Origin: Pseudomonas sp. dw_612
Lineage (GTDB): Bacteria; Pseudomonadota; Gammaproteobacteria; Pseudomonadales; Pseudomonadaceae
NCBI RefSeq assembly: GCF_018449725.1
Contig: NZ_JAAVVC010000016.1
Location: forward strand, 96,101-160,100
Direction: 5' to 3'
DNA length: 64,000 nucleotides
Shown: positions 1 to 9,231 of the stretch, piece by piece
Numbering within the stretch: position 1 is the stretch's first letter
Layout of the letters: each line of letters begins with the position of its first letter
Translations under genes and position numbers: made by a program
Notes under the pieces: model-generated
Told to the model about the DNA's origin: nothing
Seen by the model: the letters and a program-made list of their open reading frames with translations, nothing else
The model's database searches: none

Positions 1-2
1 GC

Positions 3-53
3 AGGGCGCCGATTATTGATCCGGCGCCGTATGCGCCGGTGGGGCGGGTTTAG
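3..53 (+). CDS. C-terminal tail of an unidentified upstream gene (partial)
   Basis: An open frame runs from the window edge to a TAG stop at 51-53 and gives a 16-residue tail ending PYAPVGRV. It ends just before a REP pair, as real genes do here. In other Pseudomonas an FAD-dependent amino-acid oxidase lies next to pilR, so that is a possible identity by synteny only. Too little sequence is present to name it. Confidence 0.4.
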   Translation, partial: RAPIIDPAPYAPVGRV

Positions 54-82
54 CCTTTAGATAGTTGTCGTTTGTCCGATCG

Positions 83-178
83 CCTTCGCGAGCAAGCCCG
101 CTCCCACATTAGATCTTCGGTGAACACATAATTTGTGAACACCACAGATCCACTGTGGGAGCGGGCTTGCTCGCGAAG
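83..178. repeat. REP pair (inverted), TGTGGGAGCGGGCTTGC type
   Basis: Two inverted arms of about 25 bp (83-108 and 154-178) carry the Pseudomonas REP core GTGGGAGCGGGCTTGCTCGC and are separated by about 45 bp. The pair sits between the convergent ends of the upstream gene and pilR, so it may also act as a transcription stop. Confidence 0.9.
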
Positions 179-184
179 AGGCCC

Positions 185-1525
185 TCAATCCAAACCCAAT
201 TTCTTCAACCTGTAGCGCATCGACCGAAACGACAAATTCAACCGCTGTGCCGCCGCCGTGCGATTCCAGCGGGTTTCCTCCAGTGCCTGGAGGATGAGTT
301 TGCGTTCGACGTTTTCCAGATAATCTTCCAGATTGTCGATCCGCGTCAGGTCCGGCACGCCAGCTTCAGCGGCGCAGTTACCTTCGGCCAGACGCAAATC
401 GCCGGCTTCGATCTGTTTGTTCTCGCACAAGGTGTGAGCCCGTTCGAGCATATTCTCCAACTCCCGCACATTGCCCGGAAAGCGGTAGCCTTTCAGCGCT
501 TCAAGGGCCTGCGGGTGCAGTTTGGCGGCGGGGTGGCCGGTGCCCGCCGCCAGGCGTTTGAGCACATGGCTGGCCAGTGTCTCGATGTCGTCCCGGCGTT
601 CACGCAGGGGCGGAACCCGCAACTCGATCACATTGAGCCGGTAGTACAAATCCTGACGAAAACGCTCGGCGCTGACTTCGGCGTCGAGGTCTTTGTGAGT
701 GGCGCAAAGGATGCGCACGTCGACCACGGTTTCCTGCTGTCCGCCGACGCTGCGCACGGCTTTTTCCTGAATCGCCCGCAGCAGCTTGACCTGCATCGCC
801 AGTGGCAAATCCGCCACTTCGTCGAGGAACAGGGTGCCGCCATGGGCCGCCTGGAACAGTCCGGGTTTGTCTTCGATGGCGCCGCTGAAGCTGCCCTTGC
901 GATGGCCGAAGAATTCACTTTCCATCAATTCCGACGGTATCGCCCCGCAGTTGACCGGGACGAAAGGGCCACTGGCGCGTGGACCTTGTTCGTGGATCAG
1001 GCGGGCGACCAACTCCTTGCCGCTACCGGATTCGCCGCTGATGTAGACCGGCGCCTGGCTGCGGGCCAGTTTGTCGATTTGTTTGCGCAGGCTGCGCATC
1101 GGCAGTGAATCGCCGAGCAACCGGCGATCGATGGCGGTGCTGGCGCCACCCGGAGCGGGCAGGCGCAGGGCGCTGGTGACCAGTTCCCGCAAACGGGCGA
1201 GGTCCACCGGTTTGGTCAGGAAGTCGAAGGCCCCGGCCTTGAGCGCGTTGATCGCGGTTTCCAGGCTGCCGTAGGCGGTGATCATCGCCACCGGCACTTG
1301 GGGATAACGTTGCTGGATGTGTTGCACCAGTTCCAGGCCGGTGCCATCGGGCAGGCGCATGTCGGTCAGGCACAGATCGAATGTTTCCCGGCCCAGCAGG
1401 GCCTGGGCTTCGCCGAGGTTGCGGGCACTGAAGGTGTCGAGTTTCATCCGTCCCAGGGTGATTTCCAGGAGTTCGCGAATATCCGGTTCGTCGTCGACGA
1501 TCAGGACTTTCTGCTGTGGGCTCAT
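185..1525 (-). CDS. pilR: Type IV pilus response regulator PilR (sigma-54 activator)
   Basis: NtrC-class response regulator of 446 residues. An N-terminal receiver (about 5-115) has the acidic pair D11/D12 and phospho-acceptor D55. The central AAA+ domain carries the Walker A motif GESGSGKE and a sigma-54 contact loop reading GSFSGA instead of the usual GAFTGA. The C-terminus is a Fis-type helix-turn-helix. Start chosen at MSPQQKV, where the receiver fold begins; a 32-residue upstream extension would run into pilS. It starts 2 bp after pilS, so the pair is co-transcribed. Known role: phosphorylated by PilS and activates pilA, which lies about 20 kb away in this window with a sigma-54 promoter. 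Confidence 0.95.
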   Translation of the reverse strand: MSPQQKVLIVDDEPDIRELLEITLGRMKLDTFSARNLGEAQALLGRETFDLCLTDMRLPDGTGLELVQHIQQRYPQVPVAMITAYGSLETAINALKAGAFDFLTKPVDLARLRELVTSALRLPAPGGASTAIDRRLLGDSLPMRSLRKQIDKLARSQAPVYISGESGSGKELVARLIHEQGPRASGPFVPVNCGAIPSELMESEFFGHRKGSFSGAIEDKPGLFQAAHGGTLFLDEVADLPLAMQVKLLRAIQEKAVRSVGGQQETVVDVRILCATHKDLDAEVSAERFRQDLYYRLNVIELRVPPLRERRDDIETLASHVLKRLAAGTGHPAAKLHPQALEALKGYRFPGNVRELENMLERAHTLCENKQIEAGDLRLAEGNCAAEAGVPDLTRIDNLEDYLENVERKLILQALEETRWNRTAAAQRLNLSFRSMRYRLKKLGLD

Positions 1526-1527
1526 GT

Positions 1528-3138
1528 TCAACTTTGTTTCCGTCCGTGTGCAAAGGTGATGCGAAAGCAGCCGCCGCCTTGGCGTGGTTTGAAGTCTAGG
1601 CGGGCCTGATTGCTTTCGCACAGCTCACGGGACAGATAAAGCCCCAGGCCAGTGCCCTGGCTACTGGTGGTGAAAAAGGGTTCGAACAAGTGCGCCTGCT
1701 GGTCCGGCGCCACGCCGGGGCCGTTGTCCAGCACTTCGAGGACGGGCAACTGACTGTCGGCGTCGACAAACAACTCAAGCCAGACTTCGGCCGTTTCATG
1801 GGTCAAACCGCTGTGACGCCAGGCATTGCGCAACAAGTTATCGAGAACTTGCGTCAGTTGATTCGGGTCCATCAGCGTTTTGAAGTGACCCATGCCGATA
1901 CGCAGGTGGATCTGCTGGCGTTCGGTCGTGGCCTCGCGGGTTTCGGCGACGTATTGCTCGAGCCACGGCTTCAGGTCGAGTCGTTGCGGGGTGGTTTGCT
2001 GGCGGCGGGACAGTTGCAGGACGTTTTCGATAACCCGATTCATTCGCTGAGAGTGGTCTTGGATAATCTGGGTCAGACGCCGATCCGCGCCGTTCAGTTC
2101 CTCGGATTCGCGCAGCAACTGCGCGGCATGACTAACGGCGCCCAGCGGATTTCGGATCTCGTGGGCGATCCCGGCGGTCAGGCGACCCAGGGCGGCGAGC
2201 TTCAGTTGCTGGGCTTGCTGGGCGATCTGGGCGAGGTCTTCGAGAAAGATCAGGGTCTGAGGGTGCGGGCTCTGGTCCAGGGCAATGAAGCTCGGCTGTA
2301 GTTCGAGGCCGGAGCTGGCGATTTTCAGGCTCTGGGGGCGCAAGGTCGGGTTGTTGAGCCACAGTTGCAGGCGTTCGACCAGGGTCGGTGAGTAGTCATC
2401 GATCAACTCGCCGTCGAGACGCTGCTGACCCAGCAGGGACAGGGCACTGTGATTGGCCAGTTGCACTCGCCGTTGCTCGTCGAGCACCAGGATTCCGGTG
2501 CGCATACGTTGCAGGATCAGGGCATTGAGCGCCTCCAGGCCGACGACCTCACTGGCCCGCTGCTCGGCGAGGTGTTCGCTGACTTCCAGGCGCCGAATCA
2601 AGCCTTGCACCAGCAACGCTGCGGCAAAGCACAGAGCGCCGAGGGTGCCGGCTTGCAGGTAGTCGCTGGGGCTGGTGGGGCGGGTGAAGCTCAACAGGAA
2701 GCTCAAACCGACAATGCCCAGGGCCGCGACCGCCGCAATCAACAAGCCGATCCGCCCGCGCAACAGGGTGTTACCGATGGCCACTGACACAATCAACAAA
2801 TTGCCGATGGCACTGACCACACCGCCAGCGGCGTAGAACAGACCGCATAGCAGCAGTACGTCGACCAGCGTCAGGCTGAACAATTGCGCCGGGCGCCGGG
2901 TGTTCTCCAGAAAGACCACCAGCAAGATGTTCAGCACCAGATACAACCAACTGCCACTGCGCAGCAGGTCGTTATTGGCGAACGTCAGCAACTGGTTGTC
3001 CATGTTGCTGGAGATCAACAGCACCAGGGTGATGCCGACGCTTAAACGGTAAAGATGATAGAGGCGCAGCAGTCGCTGGGCCTGTTTGCTGCCGGGGCTG
3101 GAAGCCTCAGCGATCACTGGAGCCCGGGCCTTGCTCAA
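1528..3138 (-). CDS. pilS: Type IV pilus sensor histidine kinase PilS
   Basis: Membrane histidine kinase of about 536 residues, partner of PilR. The N-terminal third has roughly six hydrophobic segments, followed by a PAS-like region, the phospho-acceptor H-box AHEIRNPLGAVSHA, and an ATPase domain with DNGPGV and GTGLGLYLSRELCESNQA. In P. aeruginosa PilS resides at the cell poles and senses pilin in the membrane. The annotated first codon is TTG at 3138; GTG at 3117 is an alternative, and no strong ribosome site decides between them. The longer start overlaps the upstream small gene by 32 bp, suggesting translational coupling. Confidence 0.93.
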   Translation of the reverse strand: MSKARAPVIAEASSPGSKQAQRLLRLYHLYRLSVGITLVLLISSNMDNQLLTFANNDLLRSGSWLYLVLNILLVVFLENTRRPAQLFSLTLVDVLLLCGLFYAAGGVVSAIGNLLIVSVAIGNTLLRGRIGLLIAAVAALGIVGLSFLLSFTRPTSPSDYLQAGTLGALCFAAALLVQGLIRRLEVSEHLAEQRASEVVGLEALNALILQRMRTGILVLDEQRRVQLANHSALSLLGQQRLDGELIDDYSPTLVERLQLWLNNPTLRPQSLKIASSGLELQPSFIALDQSPHPQTLIFLEDLAQIAQQAQQLKLAALGRLTAGIAHEIRNPLGAVSHAAQLLRESEELNGADRRLTQIIQDHSQRMNRVIENVLQLSRRQQTTPQRLDLKPWLEQYVAETREATTERQQIHLRIGMGHFKTLMDPNQLTQVLDNLLRNAWRHSGLTHETAEVWLELFVDADSQLPVLEVLDNGPGVAPDQQAHLFEPFFTTSSQGTGLGLYLSRELCESNQARLDFKPRQGGGCFRITFAHGRKQS

Positions 3139-3340
3139 GGTGAGCCTGGCTGCAATACCACTGTTGTTGAAGGCTCAGCGCGCGGTCGCGGGGCAGATGC
3201 ACGCCGCAATGGGCGCAGCGAACCATCGGTGCCGCTTCCAGTTCGGCATTGGGGCGGGAGACGGAAGCCGATCCCTTGAATTTGCGCCAAAACCATACCG
3301 CTGCGGCAATCAGGGCGATCCAGAACAGTAAACGAACCAT
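3107..3340 (-). CDS. PP0621-type small membrane zinc-ribbon protein
   Basis: 77 residues. One N-terminal hydrophobic helix (about 2-18) is followed by a basic stretch and a short metal-site-like segment CAHCGVHLPRD...WYCSQAH, that is CxxC, then CxxxH about 16 residues later, which suggests one zinc ion. It matches the uncharacterised PP0621 family found next to pilS in pseudomonads. It overlaps the 5' end of pilS by 32 bp, so translation of pilS probably depends on it. Function unknown; a link to pilus signalling is inference from position. Confidence 0.75.
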   Translation of the reverse strand: MVRLLFWIALIAAAVWFWRKFKGSASVSRPNAELEAAPMVRCAHCGVHLPRDRALSLQQQWYCSQAHLEQGPGSSDR

Positions 3341-3418
3341 GGCGGGCTGCTTTATGAATGATGATCAGGCAGTTTAGCCAAGGACATGTCAGGCGCACAG
3401 CGTAATAAATCGCGACAA

Positions 3419-3450
3419 TAAAAAAGGGAGACTCAAGAGTCTCCCTTTTT
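3419..3450 (-). terminator. Rho-independent terminator downstream of bamD
   Basis: Perfect inverted repeat of 14-bp arms (AAAAAGGGAGACTC, 2-nt gap, complement) flanked by A and T runs. It can work in both directions and lies 16 bp after the bamD stop. Confidence 0.9.
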
Positions 3451-3465
3451 ACACAGCCTTGGGTA

Positions 3466-4488
3466 TCAGTCGAACACACCAAAGGTCATGTAGCTGAACC
3501 ACGAACGGTCGCTGTTGTTGCCTTCCGCTTCGTGTTGCTCTTCCTCGATCACGTCGCCGTTTTCATCTTTAGGCTTGAGATCGTTCGGAATCGCGTCTTT
3601 CGCGTCCTGGAACTGTTTCTGCACGTCCTGGTTGGCGCGGGTTTCGCCCGGCGGCAGCGGCGGACGGGATTCGATCAGACCCAGGGTGGCCTTGCTCAAC
3701 CACGAACGGTTGTCCGCTTCGTCGACCGACGGCTTGAACTGACCGTCCACCAGGCTTGGGTGGTTCGGGTAGTTGAGCTTCAGGGTTTCGAGGCTGGTGT
3801 TGGCCAGTTCATCCAGGTGCAGGCGCTGGTAGGACTCGACCATCACCGCCAGGCCGTCACCGACCGAAGGGGTTTCCTGGAAGTTTTCCACGACATAACG
3901 ACCACGGTTCGCGGCAGCGACATAGGCCTGACGGGTCAGGTAGTAGTCGGCAACGTGAATCTCGTAGGAGGCCAGCAGGTTGCGCAGGTAAATCATGCGC
4001 TGCTTGGCATCCGGCGAGTAGCGGCTGTTCGGGTAGCGGCTGGTCAGCTGGGCGAACTCGTTGTACGAGTCGCGGGCAGCGCCCGGGTCACGCTTGGTCA
4101 TGTCCAGCGGCAGGAAGCGCGCCAACAGGCCGACGTCCTGGTCGAAAGAGGTCAGACCCTTGAGGTAATACGCGTAATCCACGTTCGGATGCTGTGGGTG
4201 CAAACGAATGAAACGCTCGGCGGCAGACTTCGCAGCCTCAGGCTCGGCGTTCTTGTAGTTGGCGTAGATGAGCTCGAGTTGAGCCTGATCAGCGTAACGC
4301 CCGAACGGATAACGCGACTCCAGCGCCTTCAGCTTGGCTGTGGCGGCGGTGTAGCTATTGTTGTCCAGGTCGGTCTGAGCCTGCTGGTACAGCTCGACTT
4401 CGCTAAGGTTTTCGTCTACGACTTCCTTCGATGAGCAAGCAGCGGTCAATGCGAGGATGGCGATCAGCAGCAGGTGTTTCACTTGCAT
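3466..4488 (-). CDS. bamD: Outer membrane assembly lipoprotein BamD
   Basis: 340-residue lipoprotein of the BAM complex, which folds beta-barrel proteins into the outer membrane. The signal peptide ends in the lipobox LTAACSS with lipidated C18. TPR-like helical repeats follow (for example LYQQAQTDLDNNSYTAATAKLKALESRYP, quoted in parts: motif residues around 33-60). Start chosen at MQVKHLL because it begins the signal peptide; a 51-residue upstream extension is not needed. The acidic, low-complexity C-terminus after about residue 300 is typical of the pseudomonad protein. It is divergent from rluD, sharing a 150-bp promoter region. Confidence 0.95.
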   Translation of the reverse strand: MQVKHLLLIAILALTAACSSKEVVDENLSEVELYQQAQTDLDNNSYTAATAKLKALESRYPFGRYADQAQLELIYANYKNAEPEAAKSAAERFIRLHPQHPNVDYAYYLKGLTSFDQDVGLLARFLPLDMTKRDPGAARDSYNEFAQLTSRYPNSRYSPDAKQRMIYLRNLLASYEIHVADYYLTRQAYVAAANRGRYVVENFQETPSVGDGLAVMVESYQRLHLDELANTSLETLKLNYPNHPSLVDGQFKPSVDEADNRSWLSKATLGLIESRPPLPPGETRANQDVQKQFQDAKDAIPNDLKPKDENGDVIEEEQHEAEGNNSDRSWFSYMTFGVFD

Positions 4489-4639
4489 GGCGGCTTGCGT
4501 CCCTATGACGGCCGCTGTCTTGGGCGGGGCCGTCCTGTTATGATGAGCGCCCCGTTGAATAGCCTCGGGGCAAAAGACGCCGTATTTAACCACAAGCGCG
4601 CAGCCGAAACCAAAGGCTGTGCCGACGCCTAGTCTGAGC

Positions 4640-5602
4640 ATGTCCGATAAAATTGAACTTCGCGCAGAGGTGCCGTCCGAATTGGGCGGCCAACGCCTCG
4701 ATCAAGTCGCCGCACAATTATTCGCTGAGCACTCGCGCTCGCGCCTTTCCGCCTGGATCAAAGACGGCCGCCTGACTGTGGATGGGGCGGTTATCCGCCC
4801 GCGAGACATTGTTCATGGTGGTGCCATTCTTGAACTCACTGCCGAGCAGGAAGCTCAAGGCGAATGGATCGCTCAGGACATCGAGCTGGATATCGTCTAT
4901 GAAGACGACGACATCCTGGTGATCAACAAGCCTGCGGGCCTGGTGGTGCATCCGGCTGCCGGCCACGCTGATGGCACCTTGCTCAACGCCTTGCTGCACC
5001 ATGTGCCGGACATCATCAATGTGCCCCGCGCCGGTATCGTGCATCGCCTGGACAAGGACACCACCGGTCTGATGGTGGTGGCCAAGACCATTCAAGCGCA
5101 GACGCAGCTGGTTACACAGTTGCAGAGCCGTAGTGTCAGCCGGATCTACGAGTGCATCGTGATCGGCGTGGTCACCGCCGGCGGCAAGATCAACGCGCCG
5201 ATCGGTCGTCACGGCCAGCAACGCCAGCGCATGGCGGTGATGGAAGGTGGCAAGCAAGCCGTCAGCCACTACCGCGTGCTCGAACGTTTCCGCTCCCACA
5301 CTCACGTGCGGGTGAAGCTGGAAACCGGTCGTACGCACCAGATTCGCGTGCACATGGCCCACATCAACTACCCGTTGGTCGGAGATCCTGCCTACGGCGG
5401 TCGTTTCCGTATTCCGCCGGCAGCCAGTGTGACCATGGTCGAATCGTTGAAGGCTTTCCCGCGTCAGGCCCTGCATGCGCGGTTCCTGGAGCTGGATCAT
5501 CCGACCACCGGTAAACGCATGAGCTGGGAATCGCCACTGCCGGACGATTTTGTCTGGTTGCTGACCCTGCTCAAGCAAGACCGTGAGGCGTTCATCGGAT
5601 GA
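4640..5602 (+). CDS. rluD: 23S rRNA pseudouridine synthase RluD
   Basis: 320 residues. An S4 RNA-binding domain (about 17-75) precedes the pseudouridine synthase domain with the signature HRLDKDTTGLMVVAK, in which D138 is the catalytic aspartate. The family makes pseudouridines 1911, 1915 and 1917 in helix 69 of 23S rRNA. Start at MSDKIEL, the usual family start, rather than 7 codons upstream. The stop overlaps the start of pgeF by 4 bp (ATGA), a conserved pairing. Confidence 0.95.
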   Translation: MSDKIELRAEVPSELGGQRLDQVAAQLFAEHSRSRLSAWIKDGRLTVDGAVIRPRDIVHGGAILELTAEQEAQGEWIAQDIELDIVYEDDDILVINKPAGLVVHPAAGHADGTLLNALLHHVPDIINVPRAGIVHRLDKDTTGLMVVAKTIQAQTQLVTQLQSRSVSRIYECIVIGVVTAGGKINAPIGRHGQQRQRMAVMEGGKQAVSHYRVLERFRSHTHVRVKLETGRTHQIRVHMAHINYPLVGDPAYGGRFRIPPAASVTMVESLKAFPRQALHARFLELDHPTTGKRMSWESPLPDDFVWLLTLLKQDREAFIG

Positions 5603-6324
5603 GTGACTGGCTGATTCCCGACTGGCCTGCGCCTGCCGGGGTGAAAGCCTGCGTTACCACCCGTGCGGGCGGCGTCAGTCTGGCGCCGTTCGACAGCCTC
5701 AACCTCGGCGATCACGTCGACGACAGCCCCGAAGCTGTTGCCGAAAATCGCCGTCGCCTCACCGATCATTTCTCTATTCAACCGGCCTGGCTGCAACAGG
5801 TTCACGGCATTGTCGTGGCTCATGCAGACCCCAGTCAGGTCGTCACCGCCGACGCCAGTTGGACGCAAACACCCGGTATCGCCTGCGCGGCGATGACCGC
5901 CGATTGCCTGCCAGCGTTGTTCTGCGACCGTGCCGGTACTCGCGTTGCGGCAGCCCATGCCGGTTGGCGCGGGCTGGCGGCGGGTGTGCTCGAAGCGACA
6001 CTCGACACTCTGGCTGTAGCGCCGGAAGACGTGCTGGTCTGGCTTGGCCCGGCCATTGGCCCGCAAGCCTTTGAAGTCGGCCCGGAAGTCCGGGAAGTTT
6101 TCATCCAGCAACTGCCTGACGCGGCGAAAGCCTTCGTCCCGAGCCAGAACGCCGGCAAGTTCATGGCCGACATCTATGCGCTGGCGCGTTTGCGTCTGGC
6201 GGCTCGTGGGGTCACCGCTGTTTATGGTGGCGGTTTCTGCACCGTGACTGATCCGCGCTTTTTTTCTTACCGCCGCAGTCCGCGCACCGGTCGGTTCGCC
6301 TCCCTTGTCTGGCTCGAACGCTAG
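5599..6324 (+). CDS. pgeF: Peptidoglycan editing factor PgeF (YfiH/DUF152)
   Basis: 241 residues of the YfiH/multicopper polyphenol oxidase family. Conserved elements visible are QVHG, TADCLPALF, and AAHAGWRGL, which supply the His/Cys metal ligands. In E. coli the protein removes wrongly incorporated L-serine-containing muropeptide precursors; related proteins have purine nucleoside or laccase-like activity, so the exact reaction here is inferred. Translationally coupled to rluD by an ATGA overlap, and followed by the heat-shock promoter of clpB. Confidence 0.9.
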   Translation: MSDWLIPDWPAPAGVKACVTTRAGGVSLAPFDSLNLGDHVDDSPEAVAENRRRLTDHFSIQPAWLQQVHGIVVAHADPSQVVTADASWTQTPGIACAAMTADCLPALFCDRAGTRVAAAHAGWRGLAAGVLEATLDTLAVAPEDVLVWLGPAIGPQAFEVGPEVREVFIQQLPDAAKAFVPSQNAGKFMADIYALARLRLAARGVTAVYGGGFCTVTDPRFFSYRRSPRTGRFASLVWLER

Positions 6325-6354
6325 ACTTGCCTGATCTACATCAACTGTTTGCCG

Positions 6355-6383
6355 CTTGAAACTCCCAGAATCGACCGCATCTA
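6355..6383 (+). promoter_or_regulatory. Sigma-32 (RpoH) type promoter of clpB
   Basis: CTTGAAA (6355-6361), a 13-bp spacer and CCGCATCTA (6375-6383) match the heat-shock consensus CTTGAAA-N11-16-CCCCATNT closely. It lies about 70 bp before the clpB start. Confidence 0.8.
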
Positions 6384-6454
6384 TAGCGGTATCTGGCAGG
6401 TTTCTTCATTCAGGATGGTTTTTAGGTCCGGCCTGCTCAAAAGGAAGGTGACCC

Positions 6455-9019
6455 ATGCGTATAGACCGTTTAACCAGCAAATTGCAGTTAGCTCTATCCG
6501 ACGCCCAATCCCTGGCCGTCGGCCTTGATCATCCGGGCATTGAACCGGCGCACTTGATGCAGGCGATGCTTGAACAACAGGGTGGTTCGATCAAACCCCT
6601 GTTGATGCAAGTCGGCTTTGACGTCAACAGCCTGCGCAAAGAGCTGACCAAAGAGCTCGATCAACTGCCGAAAATCCAGAACCCGACCGGCGACGTCAAT
6701 ATGTCGCAGGATTTGGCGCGTCTGCTCAATCAGGCGGATCGCCTGGCCCAGCAGAAGGGTGATCAGTTCATCTCCAGTGAACTGGTGTTGCTCGCGGCGA
6801 TGGACGAGAACAGCAAACTCGGTAAATTGCTGCTCGGCCAAGGCGTGAGCAAGAAAGCCCTGGAAAACGCGATCAACAACCTGCGTGGCGGCGAAGCGGT
6901 CAACGACGCCAACCACGAAGAGTCGCGTCAGGCTTTGGATAAGTACACCGTCGACCTGACCAAGCGTGCCGAAGAAGGTAAGCTGGATCCGGTGATCGGC
7001 CGTGACGACGAAATTCGCCGGACCATTCAGGTCCTGCAACGCCGTACCAAAAACAACCCGGTGCTGATCGGTGAGCCTGGCGTGGGTAAAACCGCGATCG
7101 CCGAAGGCCTGGCCCAGCGCATCATCAACGGCGAAGTGCCGGACGGCCTCAAAGGCAAACGCCTGTTGTCCCTGGACATGGGCTCGCTGATTGCCGGTGC
7201 CAAGTATCGCGGTGAGTTCGAAGAACGCCTGAAATCCCTGCTGAACGAACTGTCGAAGCAGGAAGGGCAGATCATTCTGTTCATCGACGAACTGCACACC
7301 ATGGTCGGCGCCGGTAAAGGCGAAGGCTCAATGGACGCTGGCAATATGCTCAAACCGGCATTGGCTCGCGGCGAGCTGCATTGCGTCGGCGCAACCACGC
7401 TCAACGAGTACCGCCAATATATAGAGAAGGACGCGGCCCTCGAACGGCGCTTCCAGAAAGTACTGGTGGAAGAACCGAGCGAAGAAGACACCATCGCGAT
7501 CCTGCGTGGCCTCAAAGAGCGGTATGAGGTTCACCACAAGGTCGCGATCACCGACGGCGCGATCATTGCGGCGGCCAAGCTCAGCCACCGCTACATCACC
7601 GACCGTCAGTTGCCGGACAAGGCCATCGACCTGATCGACGAAGCCGCCAGCCGCATCCGCATGGAAATCGACTCCAAGCCGGAAGTACTGGACCGTCTGG
7701 AACGGCGTCTGATTCAACTGAAAGTGGAATCCCAGGCGCTGAAGAAAGAAAGCGACGAAGCGGCGATCAAACGCCTGGAAAAACTCCAGGAAGAAATCGT
7801 CCGCCTTGAGCGCGAGTATTCGGACCTCGAAGAAATCTGGAATTCGGAAAAAGCCGAGGTCCAGGGTTCGGCGCAGATCCAGCAGAAAATCGAACAGTCC
7901 CGTCAGGAACTGGAAGCCGCCCGCCGTAAAGGCGACCTGAACCGCATGGCCGAGCTGCAATACGGGGTAATTCCGGACCTGGAGCGCAGCCTGCAAATGG
8001 TTGATCAGCACGGCAAGAGCGAAAACCAGTTGCTGCGCAGCAAGGTGACTGAGGAAGAGATCGCGGAAGTCGTGTCGAAGTGGACCGGCATTCCGGTGTC
8101 GAAAATGCTCGAAGGCGAGCGCGACAAGCTGATGAAGATGGAAAGCCTGTTGCACCAGCGTGTGATCGGTCAGGACGAAGCGGTTATCGCCGTTTCCAAC
8201 GCGGTGCGACGTTCCCGGGCCGGGTTGTCCGACCCGAATCGCCCAAGCGGTTCGTTCATGTTCCTCGGCCCGACCGGTGTCGGTAAAACCGAGCTGTGCA
8301 AGGCGCTGGCCGAGTTCCTCTTTGATACCGAAGAGGCGATGGTGCGGATCGACATGTCCGAGTTCATGGAGAAACATTCCGTGGCTCGACTGATCGGTGC
8401 GCCACCAGGCTACGTAGGCTATGAAGAAGGCGGTTACCTGACCGAGGCGGTGCGTCGCAAGCCTTACTCGGTGATCCTCCTGGACGAGGTCGAGAAGGCC
8501 CACCCGGACGTATTCAACATCTTGCTGCAAGTGCTGGAAGATGGCCGACTGACGGACAGCCATGGCCGTACGGTGGATTTCAAAAATACCGTGATTGTCA
8601 TGACTTCCAACCTTGGCTCGGTGCAGATCCAGGAACTGGTCGGTGATCGCGAAGCGCAACGTGCGGCGGTGATGGATGCGATTTCCACGCACTTCCGGCC
8701 GGAGTTCATCAACCGGGTCGACGAAGTGGTGATCTTCGAGCCGTTGGCGCGGGATCAGATCGCGGGCATTACCGAGATTCAGTTGGGTCGTCTGCGCGGG
8801 CGTCTGACTGAGCGTGAGCTGAAACTGGAGCTCAGCCCTGAGGCGATGGATAAGTTGATCGCCGTCGGCTACGACCCGGTCTATGGCGCACGGCCGCTCA
8901 AACGAGCGATCCAGCGCTGGATCGAGAACCCGCTGGCGCAGCTGATTCTGTCCGGTCGTTTCCTGCCGGGAGAGACCGCTGTCGGCCGGGTGGAAAACGA
9001 CGAAATCGTTTTCTCCTGA
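6455..9019 (+). CDS. clpB: ATP-dependent disaggregase ClpB
   Basis: 854-residue HSP100 chaperone that works with DnaK to pull proteins out of aggregates in the cytoplasm. Clp N domain (1-145), first AAA+ module with GEPGVGKTAIAEG and LFIDELHTM, a coiled-coil middle domain (about 400-520, rich in Glu/Lys/Arg heptads), second AAA+ module with GPTGVGKTELCKAL and LLDEVEKAHPDV, then the C-terminal D2 small domain. Full length for the family. Ribosome site AAGGAAGG-like sequence precedes ATG. Single-gene transcript: RpoH-type promoter upstream, hairpin terminator downstream. Confidence 0.98.
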   Translation: MRIDRLTSKLQLALSDAQSLAVGLDHPGIEPAHLMQAMLEQQGGSIKPLLMQVGFDVNSLRKELTKELDQLPKIQNPTGDVNMSQDLARLLNQADRLAQQKGDQFISSELVLLAAMDENSKLGKLLLGQGVSKKALENAINNLRGGEAVNDANHEESRQALDKYTVDLTKRAEEGKLDPVIGRDDEIRRTIQVLQRRTKNNPVLIGEPGVGKTAIAEGLAQRIINGEVPDGLKGKRLLSLDMGSLIAGAKYRGEFEERLKSLLNELSKQEGQIILFIDELHTMVGAGKGEGSMDAGNMLKPALARGELHCVGATTLNEYRQYIEKDAALERRFQKVLVEEPSEEDTIAILRGLKERYEVHHKVAITDGAIIAAAKLSHRYITDRQLPDKAIDLIDEAASRIRMEIDSKPEVLDRLERRLIQLKVESQALKKESDEAAIKRLEKLQEEIVRLEREYSDLEEIWNSEKAEVQGSAQIQQKIEQSRQELEAARRKGDLNRMAELQYGVIPDLERSLQMVDQHGKSENQLLRSKVTEEEIAEVVSKWTGIPVSKMLEGERDKLMKMESLLHQRVIGQDEAVIAVSNAVRRSRAGLSDPNRPSGSFMFLGPTGVGKTELCKALAEFLFDTEEAMVRIDMSEFMEKHSVARLIGAPPGYVGYEEGGYLTEAVRRKPYSVILLDEVEKAHPDVFNILLQVLEDGRLTDSHGRTVDFKNTVIVMTSNLGSVQIQELVGDREAQRAAVMDAISTHFRPEFINRVDEVVIFEPLARDQIAGITEIQLGRLRGRLTERELKLELSPEAMDKLIAVGYDPVYGARPLKRAIQRWIENPLAQLILSGRFLPGETAVGRVENDEIVFS

Positions 9020-9042
9020 GTCGTAACGCCAATGAAATAAAG

Positions 9043-9070
9043 AAGGCCTCGCATTGCGAGGCCTTTTTTT
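9043..9070 (+). terminator. Rho-independent terminator of clpB
   Basis: Stem GGCCTCGC/GCGAGGCC with a 3-nt loop followed by seven T residues, 25 bp after the clpB stop. Confidence 0.95.
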
Positions 9071-9203
9071 CGCCAGGCTGTTGAACTGAAAGGAAAAGGC
9101 TTGTAAAGTGCGCCCCGCAGTAAGTCGCCCGGAAGGGTTTCTGCTCCCCAAGCAGAAATCTGAAATAAGTTGCAAATCATTAACTTGAATGCAATTTAGG
9201 GGG

Positions 9204-9231
9204 TTGACAGAGGTGCTTAAGATTGTAGAAT
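9204..9231 (+). promoter_or_regulatory. Sigma-70 promoter of the tRNA cluster
   Basis: TTGACA (9204-9209), 16-bp spacer, TAGAAT (9226-9231), then the GC-rich discriminator AGCGCGCC that is typical of stable RNA promoters under stringent control. Confidence 0.85.
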
